Shown here one piece after another: positions 9,015-17,636 of a stretch of DNA of 64,000 bases. The stretch spans positions 744,001 to 808,000 of the forward strand of contig NZ_BJLY01000001.1 in NCBI RefSeq assembly GCF_006538885.1, in the 5' to 3' direction. Origin of the DNA: Gluconobacter roseus NBRC 3990. Its GTDB lineage: Bacteria > Pseudomonadota > Alphaproteobacteria > Acetobacterales > Acetobacteraceae. Below the pieces are notes generated by a model, which was not told the DNA's origin, did no database searches, and worked only from the letters and a program-made list of their open reading frames with translations. How positions within the stretch are numbered: position 1 is the first letter of the stretch; each line of letters starts with the position of its first letter. Both the position numbers and the translations under genes were made by a program.

Positions 9015-9728
9015 ATGAGCCGATCCGACCCCCGTCTTTACGTCCCTGCGTCTGAAACAGCCTTCGCGGAAGGCCAGACCATCCCGCTTCCACCAGGGCA
9101 GGCGCATTATCTGGGTAACGTCATGCGGCAAAGCGTGGGCAGCGCCGTCCGTGTGTTCAATGAACGCGACGGGGAGTGGGCGGCGGAGATCGCGGCCCTG
9201 AAAAAGGACCGGGGAAGCGTGGTGTTGCAGCGTTGCGAACGGCCTCCGGCGCCGACGCAGGGTGTGGAACTGCTGTTTGCGCCGCTCAAGCGGGATGCGA
9301 CGGAACTCGTCATCCGCATGGGGACCGAACTTGGCGTGACGCGCTTCCGTCCGGTCGTGACGGAGCGGACCAATACCCACCGCCTCAATCTGGAGCGACT
9401 GTCGGTCATTGCGACCGAAGCAGCCGAGCAGTGCGAGCGGCTGGATATTCCGGAGATCCTGCCTCCGGAGTCTCTGAAGGTGGTGCTGGCAGCCTGGCCC
9501 GAGGACCAAGCGCTTTATGCGGCCCTGGAACGGCGACCGGGAGAAGTGGCCCGGCCGGAGGCGGCGGCGCTGCTGATCGGGCCGGAAGGGGGATTTTCGG
9601 AAACAGAGGTCCAGACCCTGCGTTCCCATAAGGCCGTTCATCCACTCAGCCTCGGGCCGCTGGTGCTTCGGGCAGAGACGGCGGTCTGCGCCGGACTGTC
9701 CCGTCTGGCGCTTGCCGGCGGCCGGTGA
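9015..9728 (+). CDS. rsmE: 16S rRNA (uracil1498-N3)-methyltransferase RsmE
   Basis: A 237-residue SPOUT-class methyltransferase that modifies U1498 of 16S rRNA. The N-terminal PUA-like part contains HYLGNVMRQSVGSAVRVF. The C-terminal knot carries the SAM-binding loop LLIGPEGGFSETE and the closing LGPLVLRAETA. The start at ATG 9015 follows a good GAAAAGG site; the frame stays open to 8976. Divergent from ubiA with about 60 bases between starts, so the promoters must be compact or overlapping. It leads an rsmE-gshA-mbfA-lolA run. RsmE followed by a plant-type gshA is a common alphaproteobacterial pairing. Confidence 0.95.
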   Translation: MSRSDPRLYVPASETAFAEGQTIPLPPGQAHYLGNVMRQSVGSAVRVFNERDGEWAAEIAALKKDRGSVVLQRCERPPAPTQGVELLFAPLKRDATELVIRMGTELGVTRFRPVVTERTNTHRLNLERLSVIATEAAEQCERLDIPEILPPESLKVVLAAWPEDQALYAALERRPGEVARPEAAALLIGPEGGFSETEVQTLRSHKAVHPLSLGPLVLRAETAVCAGLSRLALAGGR

Positions 9729-9801
9729 GGGTGACAGGACCGACGGACCTGCTACAGTTCAATCATTGTCGAACAACGAATTCAGACCGAGGCCAAACGC
9801 C

Positions 9802-11178
9802 ATGTCCAATCCCGGCACGTCCAATACTGCGTCGATCGAAAGCCGGGCGCAGCTCGTCGAGGCTATCGCGCGTGGTTGCAAACCGAAATCGGAATGGAAG
9901 ATCGGCACCGAACATGAAAAATTCGGTTTCGTCCTTCCCCACGCTGCTGACGGTCGTGAACCCCTGTCGCCCCCGCCTTACGAGCCGCGCGGAATCGGCG
10001 CATTGCTGGAGAAGCTTCAGGGTCCGGACTGGGCGCCGATCGTGGATGGTGAAAACCTGATCGGGCTGAAGGGCCAGAACGCACAGACCGGGCGGGCGAT
10101 CTCGCTTGAGCCGGCCGGACAGTTCGAACTTTCGGGCGCGCCGGTTGTCTCGCTTCAGGAAACCGAAGCGGAAATGCAGGCACATTTCGATCAGGTCCGT
10201 GGTCCGGCTGCGGAACTCGGACTTGGTTTTCTGCCATTCGGCTTTCAGCCGCTCTGGCCGCGTGATGCCATGCCGTGGATGCCCAAGAGCCGCTATGCGA
10301 TCATGCGCAACTACATGCCGAAGGTTGGTTCGCTCGGTCTCGACATGATGACGCGGACCTGCACGGTTCAGGTCAATCTCGATTTCAGCGATGAAGCCGA
10401 CATGGCGCGCAAGATGCGGGTGTCGCTTGCACTCCAGCCTATCGCGACCGCGCTGTTCGCGAACTCGTCTTTTGTCGAGGGCAAGGCCAATGGGCTTCTG
10501 TCCAACCGAGCACGGATCTGGACCGATACGGACAACCAGCGTTCGGGACAGCCTTCGGTCTTCTTCGAGGACGGGTTCGGTTTCGAGCAGTATGTGGACT
10601 GGGCGCTGGACGTGCCGATGTATTTCGTCTCACGGGACGGGAAGAACATCGACGTTGCAGGCTGTTCCTTCCGGCGCTGGCTGGCGGGCGATGTTCAGGA
10701 ACCGCTAAAGGGCCTGACGCCGACGGTCGGGGATTTCGAAGATCATCTGACGACGGTGTTTCCGGATGTGCGTCTCAAGCAGTTTCTTGAAATGCGTGGC
10801 GCCGATGCCGGAAAGCTGGAAATGATGGTGGCGCAGTCGGCTCTGTGGGTCGGCCTGCTTTACGATCCGGCCACGCTGGAAGCGGCAGAAAAACTGGTAC
10901 GTGAACAGCCTTGGAGCGTATATCAGCAGCTTCGGGCCGAGGTGCCGCGTCTGGGGCTGGATGCCGCGTTCCCGGGCGGTCTGAAACCATTTGCCAAGCG
11001 TGTTGTCCAACTGGCCGAGCAGGGCCTGCGGGCCCGTGTGCGCAACGAGGCCGGCTATCTTGATCCGCTGCATCTGATTGCTGATGGCGGACCGAATCAG
11101 GCACAATACTGGCTGGATCTGTATAACGGCGCCTGGGGCCAGAGCGTGAAACCGCTCTTTACCGAAGCCGCCATCTGA
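9802..11178 (+). CDS. gshA: Glutamate-cysteine ligase, plant/proteobacterial type
   Basis: A 458-residue enzyme that joins glutamate and cysteine with ATP, the first step of glutathione synthesis. It belongs to the class shared by alphaproteobacteria and plants: IGTEHEKFGF near residue 35, GRAISLEPAGQFELSG, the MPKSRYAIMRNYMP block, the TCTVQVNLDF strand and the late RRWLAGD region. ATG 9802 follows GAGGCC with suitable spacing; the frame is open further upstream but overlaps rsmE. Glutathione made here would supply the glutathione-dependent formaldehyde enzymes encoded near 58 kb. The mbfA gene begins 27 bases after its stop. Confidence 0.95.
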   Translation: MSNPGTSNTASIESRAQLVEAIARGCKPKSEWKIGTEHEKFGFVLPHAADGREPLSPPPYEPRGIGALLEKLQGPDWAPIVDGENLIGLKGQNAQTGRAISLEPAGQFELSGAPVVSLQETEAEMQAHFDQVRGPAAELGLGFLPFGFQPLWPRDAMPWMPKSRYAIMRNYMPKVGSLGLDMMTRTCTVQVNLDFSDEADMARKMRVSLALQPIATALFANSSFVEGKANGLLSNRARIWTDTDNQRSGQPSVFFEDGFGFEQYVDWALDVPMYFVSRDGKNIDVAGCSFRRWLAGDVQEPLKGLTPTVGDFEDHLTTVFPDVRLKQFLEMRGADAGKLEMMVAQSALWVGLLYDPATLEAAEKLVREQPWSVYQQLRAEVPRLGLDAAFPGGLKPFAKRVVQLAEQGLRARVRNEAGYLDPLHLIADGGPNQAQYWLDLYNGAWGQSVKPLFTEAAI

Positions 11179-11205
11179 TTTTACGAGACGGGATCTGCTG
11201 CCTAC

Positions 11206-12162
11206 GTGACGAAACTTTCCGATCTGACCGAACGCGAAATCCTTGCGCTGGCCATCGCCAGCGAGGAGGAGGATGGTCATATTTACGCGGATTTCGGCCA
11301 GATGCTGGCGGAAGATTATCCCGACAGTGCCGCCATTTTTCAGGACATGGCGGAAGAGGAAAACCATCATCGCCGGGCGTTGATCGATCTGTTCGTCCGG
11401 CGGTTTGGTAATCATATCCCGCTGGTTCGGCGACAGGATGTGCAGGGATTTCCGTCCCGCAAATCGGCCTGGCAAATGCAGAATCGCGGGATCGAGGCGA
11501 TCCGGGCGCAGGCGGCCGATATGGAGCGGCAGGCGGCACGGTTTTATCGTCAGGCCGCAGGGCAGACCAATGATGCGGAAATCCGCAAGCTGCTAGGCGA
11601 TCTGGCGACCGAAGAAGACCGGCACCAGCGTGAGGCACGGCGCCTCGAAGACGCGCATCTGAATGATAACACCCGTGACCGCGAGGATGAGCACAGTCGC
11701 CGGGATTTCGTCCTGCGGGTCGTGCAGCCTGGGCTGGTCGGACTCATGGACGGCTCGGTTTCGACGCTGGCACCTGTCTTTGCGGCGGCGTTTGCAACGC
11801 ATAGCCCGCATGCGGCTTTTCTGGTCGGGCTTGCGGCCTCGCTGGGGGCCGGGATTTCCATGGGACTGGCGGAAGCGCTGGCGGATGATGGCAAGCTGTC
11901 CGGGCGTGGTGCTCCGCTGCTGCGTGGCCTGATCTGTGGGGCCATGACCTTCGGGGGCGGGATCGGGCACACGCTGCCATTCCTCGTGCCGGATTTCCGT
12001 CTTGCCTTTGGTGTTGCAATCATTGCCGTGGCCATCGAGCTTCTGCTGATTTCCTGGGTACGCTGGCGGTATCAGGACACGCCGTTTGGCTCGGCCATGG
12101 TGCAGGTCTTCCTCGGCGGGGCGCTCGTTTTTGCAACCGGTGTGCTGATTGGCAGTTCCTGA
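11206..12162 (+). CDS. mbfA: Membrane-bound ferritin / VIT1-type iron exporter (MbfA)
   Basis: A 318-residue two-domain protein. Residues 1-150 form a ferritin-like (erythrin) four-helix domain with di-iron ligands visible as [21 protein letters not shown] and [10 protein letters not shown]. Residues about 165-318 form a VIT1/CCC1-type membrane domain with about five hydrophobic helices ([31 protein letters not shown]). This fusion is known in rhizobia and Agrobacterium as MbfA, which exports iron and protects against iron/peroxide stress. Start is GTG 11206. I see no Irr-box in the 27-base gap after gshA, so it may be read through from gshA. The lolA gene starts 3 bases after its stop. Confidence 0.92.
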   Translation: MTKLSDLTEREILALAIASEEEDGHIYADFGQMLAEDYPDSAAIFQDMAEEENHHRRALIDLFVRRFGNHIPLVRRQDVQGFPSRKSAWQMQNRGIEAIRAQAADMERQAARFYRQAAGQTNDAEIRKLLGDLATEEDRHQREARRLEDAHLNDNTRDREDEHSRRDFVLRVVQPGLVGLMDGSVSTLAPVFAAAFATHSPHAAFLVGLAASLGAGISMGLAEALADDGKLSGRGAPLLRGLICGAMTFGGGIGHTLPFLVPDFRLAFGVAIIAVAIELLLISWVRWRYQDTPFGSAMVQVFLGGALVFATGVLIGSS

Positions 12163-12165
12163 GAC

Positions 12166-12792
12166 ATGATGAACCGTTCTTTTTTCCGCGCTGCCGCTCT
12201 GGTGGCGCTGCTGCCCGTTACACTGCCATCCATGGCGTTTGCGCAGGCGACTCCCGCCCAGCTCCGTCCTGCGGATCAGGGCTGGATTTCACGGATCGAG
12301 GACACTCTGGGGCAGGTCACGACGCTTCAGGCGCGGTTTCGTCAGACGGCGGCGGATGGCAGCACGACAGTCGGGACGGCGACGCTCGACCGGCCGGGTC
12401 GGATGCGTTTCGATTACGATAAGCCGAGTCCGCTGCTGCTGGTCGCCAATGACGGGCGCGTGGTGTTTCAGGATCGCAGCGTCGATCAGGTCACGACCAT
12501 TCCGCTGGACCGCACGCCGCTCGGGCTTCTGCTGCGTCCAAAACTCAAGCTGTCGGGCGATGTGACGGTGACAGGCTTCGAGCACAGCAACGGACAGATC
12601 CGGGTGCAGGTGGTGCGGACGCAGAGTGCCGGGGAAGGCACCCTGACGCTGGTTCTGTCCGATGCGCCGCTCGGGCTTCTGGGCTGGACGGTCGTGGATG
12701 CGCAGGGGCGCACGACCACGATTGCCCTGTCCGATGTGCGTCTGGGCGGGACCGTGCCTCAGTTCCTGTTCGTACTCCCCAAGGCAGACTGA
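12166..12792 (+). CDS. lolA: Outer-membrane lipoprotein carrier LolA
   Basis: A 208-residue periplasmic protein with a Sec signal peptide ending Ala-Phe-Ala near residue 26. The mature part follows LolA: an early helix with TLQARFRQTAADGST, then strands with RPGRMRFDYDKPSPLLLVANDG, where an Arg in the open-lid loop and the FDY segment are characteristic. LolA shuttles lipoproteins from LolCDE to the outer membrane; clients in this window would include BamB, the LpoA-like protein and the RNase T2. ATG 12166 and ATG 12169 are adjacent, and either may be used. Convergent with rsmI, with only 4 bases between stops. Confidence 0.93.
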   Translation: MMNRSFFRAAALVALLPVTLPSMAFAQATPAQLRPADQGWISRIEDTLGQVTTLQARFRQTAADGSTTVGTATLDRPGRMRFDYDKPSPLLLVANDGRVVFQDRSVDQVTTIPLDRTPLGLLLRPKLKLSGDVTVTGFEHSNGQIRVQVVRTQSAGEGTLTLVLSDAPLGLLGWTVVDAQGRTTTIALSDVRLGGTVPQFLFVLPKAD

Positions 12793-12796
12793 ATCT

Positions 12797-13738
12797 TCAG
12801 TCCTTCAGTGCGCGTGAAAGTTCCAGCGCCCGGGCATAGACCGTGCGTTTGGGCAGCTTCACGATTCCCGCCACGAGAGCGGCGGCATCCTTGACCGAAT
12901 GGGTCGTCAGGGCCTCGCGCAGATGCGTGTCCAGATCGGCGGCGCCACTGTCATCTTCGGCAGAGGGGCCGATCAGGAGCGTGATTTCGCCGCGTGGTGC
13001 GGTTGTGCGGAAATGCTCCAGAACCTCTGTCAGTGTGCCGCGCACCATTTCTTCGAAGCGTTTGGTGAGTTCGCGGCCGACTGCGGCTTCGCGGTCCGGA
13101 CCGAAGACATCGATCAGGTCTTCCAGTGTTTCGATCAGCCGGTGCGGGGCTTCGTACCAGATCAGTGTGGAATGCAGTCCGGCCTGTTCGGCGGCGCGCA
13201 GGGTGGCGAAACCGGTCTTGCGGGCTTCGCTTCGGGGGGCGGGAAAGCCCAGGAACATGAAGGGCAGGGGCGGCAGGCCCGACAGCGTCAGGGCCGTGAC
13301 GACGGCGTTCGGGCCGGGAATGGCTGTGACGTGGATGCCGGCAGCGATGGCGGCGCGGACCAGCCGGTATCCGGGATCGGAGACCAGAGGTGTGCCCGCG
13401 TCGGAGACGACCGCATAGCGCGCGCCGTCCTGCAGCTTTTCGATCAGGAACGGAGTACGGTCCTGCTCGTTATGGTCGTGCAGCGTTCGGGTCGGTGTGG
13501 CAATATTGCGCGAAAGCAGGAGCTTTGCCGTGACGCGCGTGTCCTCGCAGAGGATCGCGTCCACGGTGTTCAGCGCCTCGATCGCGCGTTCGCTGATATC
13601 GGCCAGGTTGCCGATCGGCGTTGCAACCAATATCAGACATCCACCTTCGGCCTGGCCCTGCGCTGGCAGGGGGGCGGCCGGTAACGTTTCAGCCGCATCG
13701 CTCAAGGGAGTTTCAGCGGAACATGACTTTTCGGACAT
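12797..13738 (-). CDS. rsmI: 16S rRNA (cytidine1402-2'-O)-methyltransferase RsmI
   Basis: A 313-residue tetrapyrrole-methylase-fold enzyme that methylates the ribose of C1402. Signatures are LVATPIGNLADISERA, LCEDTRVTAKLL, VVSDAGTPLVSDPGYRLV, AIPGPNAVVTAL and the Phe-Gly-Phe-Pro-like FLGFPAPRSEARK. There is a roughly 35-residue Ala/Pro-rich extension before the first strand. ATG 13738 has a GAGGA site 5 bases upstream; ATGs at 13744 and 13756 are also in frame. The first 16 bases overlap, head to head, the start of the LpoA-like gene. The rsmI/lpoA pairing is the same as E. coli yraL/yraM. Confidence 0.94.
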   Translation of the reverse strand: MSEKSCSAETPLSDAAETLPAAPLPAQGQAEGGCLILVATPIGNLADISERAIEALNTVDAILCEDTRVTAKLLLSRNIATPTRTLHDHNEQDRTPFLIEKLQDGARYAVVSDAGTPLVSDPGYRLVRAAIAAGIHVTAIPGPNAVVTALTLSGLPPLPFMFLGFPAPRSEARKTGFATLRAAEQAGLHSTLIWYEAPHRLIETLEDLIDVFGPDREAAVGRELTKRFEEMVRGTLTEVLEHFRTTAPRGEITLLIGPSAEDDSGAADLDTHLREALTTHSVKDAAALVAGIVKLPKRTVYARALELSRALKD

Positions 13739-15108
13739 CTGCATCCTCGGTGACAAACTCAGGGGGGCATTGTCGCCCGTTGAGCCGTCTGCGCAAGGGT
13801 GTAAGCACCGGCCTTGCCGCGGGAACCTTCCTCACCCTTGCTGCCTGCTCGGGTGGCGGGTCGTCTTCCGTGCCGGGCGTGGGCGGCATTCCGGGCGTTT
13901 CCGAAGGGCCGGGCGCACATGATGTCGGACTGATTCTGCCCCTGACGGGACGCAATGCGGCTTACGGCGCACGGATGCGAGATGCGGCGAAACTGGCACT
14001 CTCTACCAAGGGCTCCCCTGCGCTCGACGTGCATGACACGAATGGTCCGGGCGGTGCGGCGCAGGCGGCGCGCGATGCTCTGGCGCGTGGGGATGCGATT
14101 CTGCTGGGTCCGCTGACGGCCACCGAGACCGGGATGGCAGCACCGCTTGCCATCAACGCGGGTAAACCGGAACTGGCTTTCACCAGCGACTCCACGCAGG
14201 CCCGTCCGGGTGTCTGGGTCATGGGCCTGACGCCGGAGCAGCAGGTGCGCCGGATGGTGGATGCAGCACGGGCGACAGGACGCAAGACCTTCGCGGCTTT
14301 CCTCCCGGACAACGCTTTTGGACATGCGATGGGAGACGGGCTGGTGCGGGCCTGCCGGGATGCGGGTCTGACAGAGCCGCAGATCGTGTTCCATACGATG
14401 GATGCGCAGAACATTGACGATGGAATGAAGTCGCTTTCCGCCATCGAGACACGTCAGCCTCCTGCCGCACCGGCTGCAGATGTGCCCGCCGGGCCGTCCG
14501 CGATTGATCCGACGGGAGAAGCTGCGCCTGATACAGCCACGGCGGGAACGCCGGGGGCCACCCCGTCCACGACCACGCCGGGAACACCTTCTGCGGCACC
14601 GACACCCGCAGCACCGCCCGCGCCGGTCCCACCGCCGCCATTCGATGCTCTGGTGCTGGCCGATACGGGGCTGGAACTCGGACGGATCATCACCGCACTT
14701 CAGGCCGATCACATTGATTCGTCGCAGGTCCAGATCATGGGACCGGCGCTGTGGAAGGCATTTGATGGCAAGCTCGGCGCGCTGCATGGGGCCTGGTATG
14801 CGGCGTCTGATGCGCATGACCGCATGGGATACGTGGCGCAGTACCGCGCGCTGTACAAACAGGCACCGTCGCCGGTCAGTGATTTCGCCTATGACGCTGC
14901 GGCTCTGGCCGGAAGCCTGATCCGTCAGGGCGGTGTGACGACCGAAGCGCTGACACGGCCGGATGGTTATATGGGTGTGGACGGTCTGTTCCGCCTGCGT
15001 CCGGACGGACATGTGACGCGGGCTTTGGCGATCTACCAGATCCAGCGCGGTGGCGGAGCACGCGTCGTGGTGCCGGCATCGCGGGACGTCGCCCTTCGGC
15101 CAAGCTGA
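13723..15108 (+). CDS. LpoA-like lipoprotein, penicillin-binding protein activator
   Basis: A 461-residue lipoprotein with a late lipobox (LTLAAC, Cys near residue 42) followed by a Gly/Ser/Pro linker. The rest is a periplasmic-binding-protein type I fold: VGLILPLTGRNAAYGARM, DTNGPGGAAQAARDAL, FLPDNAFGHAMGDGL, DALVLADTG and SDFAYDAAALAGSLI. This is the LppC/YraM family, whose E. coli member activates PBP1A. An Ala/Pro/Thr-rich insert of about 60 residues (about 243-305, bases 14452-14640) interrupts the fold between lobes. Start ATG 13723 lies opposite rsmI. In E. coli, yraN follows; here the gene ends at a strong terminator instead. Confidence 0.87.
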   Translation: MTFRTSASSVTNSGGHCRPLSRLRKGVSTGLAAGTFLTLAACSGGGSSSVPGVGGIPGVSEGPGAHDVGLILPLTGRNAAYGARMRDAAKLALSTKGSPALDVHDTNGPGGAAQAARDALARGDAILLGPLTATETGMAAPLAINAGKPELAFTSDSTQARPGVWVMGLTPEQQVRRMVDAARATGRKTFAAFLPDNAFGHAMGDGLVRACRDAGLTEPQIVFHTMDAQNIDDGMKSLSAIETRQPPAAPAADVPAGPSAIDPTGEAAPDTATAGTPGATPSTTTPGTPSAAPTPAAPPAPVPPPPFDALVLADTGLELGRIITALQADHIDSSQVQIMGPALWKAFDGKLGALHGAWYAASDAHDRMGYVAQYRALYKQAPSPVSDFAYDAAALAGSLIRQGGVTTEALTRPDGYMGVDGLFRLRPDGHVTRALAIYQIQRGGGARVVVPASRDVALRPS

Positions 15109-15124
15109 TCGTTACTTCTCAAGA

Positions 15125-15162
15125 AAAAAAGCGCGTCAGTTCTTTGAACGGCGCGCTTTTTT
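15125..15162. terminator. Bidirectional Rho-independent terminator
   Basis: An 11-base perfect stem (AAAAAAGCGCG at 15125-15135, CGCGCTTTTTT at 15152-15162) with a 16-base loop. It has T-runs in both directions, so it serves the LpoA-like gene (plus) and the convergent minus-strand gene that ends at 15193. Confidence 0.92.
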
Positions 15163-15192
15163 GTGTCTGATCAAGGAAATCCGGACGCAGAT

Positions 15193-15576
15193 TCAGGCGG
15201 CGCAGGTCTCGGCGAGCGGCAGGACCGGGCGGATGACGTGCAGGGCGAGTTCGAAGCTGGCATAGCTTCCAAGCTCGTGCTCGCGGATCTGGTCGATCAG
15301 CACCCAGCGCATTCCTTGAGGGCGCAGCATGTAAGCCGGATCAGGGTTTTCGCGCACCCAGACCAGAACGTGATCGACAGGCGCGGTTCCATCCACATTG
15401 ACAACATCATGGGCCGCCGGAGCGATTTCCGCGTCGAACACGCCCATCCGCTGTCCGGCTTCCAGCCAGCGCAGAAGGTACTCGCGGTGACGGGGCAGAA
15501 GGCCCTGACGCAGAGGTACGATATTGCTCGCGCTGCGGCCGTGGGAGAGGTCGTGAAGGTGAGTCACCTGCGCCAT
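15193..15576 (-). CDS. Conserved-looking orphan protein, function unknown
   Basis: A 127-residue cytosolic-type protein with no signal peptide or membrane segment. The start at ATG 15576 has GAGGA seven bases upstream; the open frame extends to 15738, but the extra N-terminus is low-quality sequence. The fold looks alpha/beta: an N-terminal basic segment (LLPRHREYLLRWLEAGQRMG), then a strand-rich block (DHVLVWVREN, MRWVLIDQI) and a last helix. I do not recognise the family. The downstream side has the strong bidirectional terminator. Upstream lie 171 bases, starting with the 13-base palindrome CAACATTATGTTG (15743-15755) at the lpxL stop, so it probably has its own promoter. Confidence 0.65.
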   Translation of the reverse strand: MAQVTHLHDLSHGRSASNIVPLRQGLLPRHREYLLRWLEAGQRMGVFDAEIAPAAHDVVNVDGTAPVDHVLVWVRENPDPAYMLRPQGMRWVLIDQIREHELGSYASFELALHVIRPVLPLAETCAA

Positions 15577-15747
15577 CAGGAAATCCTCATCAAAAAGCCG
15601 GGCAGGGCACCCGGGTCGTGGTGATGAGTTCAGGCTAGGGTCCTGAAGGGGCGATTCACAATCTTTAATAACGTCTGAAGGGGGTTTCGCGACATAAACG
15701 GTCCCCACTGTGACAAATCTGCCATGCTCTAAACGCATAGCTCAACA

Positions 15748-16656
15748 TTATGTTGTCATATTCCGGTACAGTGATTTGTCCCAGCGCCGGTGCAGCCAGA
15801 GCCATGAGCCCGGAATTTCGCGGATCCATGATTCGAGGCGGTCATTGAACAGCTGCGTCAGGGCGTGGATGTCTTTCGCGCGGTCGTCGGTCTTGTCGGG
15901 CAGGAAAGGCGGGTCCACGACCAGCACGAGTCTGGCCGGGCCATCGCGACGGACGTGTCCGGTCACGATCAGGGCGTCATGTCTCAGGGCGAACACGGCT
16001 GCAGCGGATGCCGTCATGGCAGGGCGACCGAACAGCCGGACCTCGATCCCGTCATTCATTTTCTGATCGCCCAGCACGCCCAGATGCCCGCCTTTGGACA
16101 GGTATTTCAGGGCCGAGCGCGCGCCTTTTGCGCCTTTGGGAAACATCGGGACGTCCTGTCTCATGGCATCCTGACGCAGTTGATGGATCAGTCTGTCAAC
16201 GCCGGGGTTGCTCGCCGCACGATAGAAGGAGGCAAATGGCATGCCGTAGCGGGCGACGACCGGCGGCATGAGTTCCCAGTTGCCGATATGGCCCGAAAAG
16301 AAGATGACCGGTCGGCCCGAGGCTTTTGCAGCCTCGAGATGCTCGGCACCCTCAACGCTCCAGCCTGCGCCGGAGAGTGTGTCCTGTTTCAGGCGGCCAA
16401 TATGGGGAAATTCTCCGACGGTGCGACCCAGATTTTCCCAGCAGTCGCGGACGATCTGTCTGCGGGCTGGCGCATTATATTCGGGGAGGGCCAGTTGCAG
16501 GTTCCGGTCAGCTACTCTGGAGACAGGCAGCAGCGGGCCGATCGTGCGGGCGACGAAGCCTCCGATATTGGAGGATGCTGCGGGAGGCAGGGCGCGGATT
16601 GCGGCCAGCAGGCTCCGGACGAGCAAGGTTTCGGCGCGGTACAGAAAAGATGTCAC
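15748..16656 (-). CDS. Lipid A biosynthesis late acyltransferase (LpxL/HtrB family)
   Basis: A 302-residue inner-membrane acyltransferase. An N-terminal hydrophobic segment precedes the HxxxxE catalytic motif FSGHIGNWELM near residue 125. Downstream blocks are FYRAASNPGVDRLI, GVLGDQKMNDGIEVRLFG, with the conserved Asp-Gln of the late acyltransferases, and a final WLWLHRRWD that matches the family end. It adds a secondary acyl chain to Kdo-lipid A. Which position it acylates cannot be told. It overlaps lpxK by 4 bases and follows waaA and lpxK, so lipid A steps 6 onward form one operon here. The position within a lipid A cluster makes LpxL more likely than LpxM. Confidence 0.9.
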   Translation of the reverse strand: MTSFLYRAETLLVRSLLAAIRALPPAASSNIGGFVARTIGPLLPVSRVADRNLQLALPEYNAPARRQIVRDCWENLGRTVGEFPHIGRLKQDTLSGAGWSVEGAEHLEAAKASGRPVIFFSGHIGNWELMPPVVARYGMPFASFYRAASNPGVDRLIHQLRQDAMRQDVPMFPKGAKGARSALKYLSKGGHLGVLGDQKMNDGIEVRLFGRPAMTASAAAVFALRHDALIVTGHVRRDGPARLVLVVDPPFLPDKTDDRAKDIHALTQLFNDRLESWIREIPGSWLWLHRRWDKSLYRNMTT

Positions 16657-17636
16657 GAGGCGGCGAACAGCATGTCGAGCAGGCGTTCGGGAGACTGCGG
16701 ATCGGCCCAGAGCAGTTCTACTCCAATGACTTTGACCTGTGTCCGGAAGGGGAATGGCAGTTTCACGGCGTCCTTTGCGGTTGTGACCAATGTGGTGCCC
16801 GATTCCCGGCTGAGGGTTTCGAGGCGCTGGATGTCACGGGGCGTATAGAAATGGTGATCCGGGAAAGGCAGTGCCCGGATGGGGGCGACACCGGCATCCC
16901 GCAGCATATCGAAAAACTTTTCCGGCCGTCCGATCCCGGCAAAAGCAACAATGCGCCGGCCCTGAAGTTTCCGGATTTCCGGCCCGGGAACCAGCCTTGC
17001 CTGTGCGGTCAGAAGGCTGGGCGGGAAGCTTGGCAGCAGATTATGCCTGTCCTCCCCGATGATGACGGCGGCCTGTGCACGGGGAATTGCATCCGCGAGA
17101 GGCTCGCGCAGGGGGCCGGCGGGCAGGACGCAACCGTTTCCGAAGCCGGATGGTCCATCCACCACAAGGACTGAGACATCCTTGTGAAGCGTCGGGTTCT
17201 GGAAACCATCATCCATGATCAGGCAGTCGGCGCCCTGGGCGATGGCCAGACGTGCGGTTTCGGCGCGGTCCGCACCGATCCATGTGGGTGCAGCCTGAGC
17301 GAGGAGAAGCGGTTCGTCCCCGACATCGCGCGGTGTGCTGTGGCCGGGATTGACGGCGATGGGGCCACGCTCACGGCCGCCATGGCCGCGGCTCAGGATA
17401 TGGGGATGATAGCCGCGATCTCTGAGGCGCTGGACAAGATCGAGGGTGAGGGGAGTTTTGCCCGTTCCGCCAGTGGTGATGTTGCCGCAGCACAGGACCG
17501 GGACGGAGGCATGAAAGGTTGGCTGCCTGAGACGGCGGCGGGTGAGTGTCGTGGCGATGAGCGAAAAGGGGCGCAGAAGGCGGGCCGCGACGCTGCGGGT
17601 GGGGCGAAGCCAGAAACGGGGCGGGCGACGTTTCAT
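16653..17636 (-). CDS. lpxK: Tetraacyldisaccharide 4'-kinase LpxK
   Basis: A 327-residue membrane-associated kinase that phosphorylates the 4' position of the lipid A precursor. Features are the N-terminal membrane-contacting helix region and the P-loop CCGNITTGGTGKTPLTL near residues 50-66. ILSRGHGGRERGP follows, then the Walker B-like DDGFQNPTLHKD with conserved Asp-Asp-Gly-Phe-Gln. Late blocks are AFAGIGRPEKFFDML and FPDHHFYTPRDI. ATG 17636 overlaps the waaA fusion stop by 4 bases. Length and motif order are those of the family. Confidence 0.96.
   Translation of the reverse strand: MKRRPPRFWLRPTRSVAARLLRPFSLIATTLTRRRLRQPTFHASVPVLCCGNITTGGTGKTPLTLDLVQRLRDRGYHPHILSRGHGGRERGPIAVNPGHSTPRDVGDEPLLLAQAAPTWIGADRAETARLAIAQGADCLIMDDGFQNPTLHKDVSVLVVDGPSGFGNGCVLPAGPLREPLADAIPRAQAAVIIGEDRHNLLPSFPPSLLTAQARLVPGPEIRKLQGRRIVAFAGIGRPEKFFDMLRDAGVAPIRALPFPDHHFYTPRDIQRLETLSRESGTTLVTTAKDAVKLPFPFRTQVKVIGVELLWADPQSPERLLDMLFAAS

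Noticed and set aside
15743-15755. Palindrome CAACATTATGTTG at the lpxL stop codon
   Set aside because: It lies across the end of the lpxL coding region and 167 bases from the next start, so an operator role is weakly supported.
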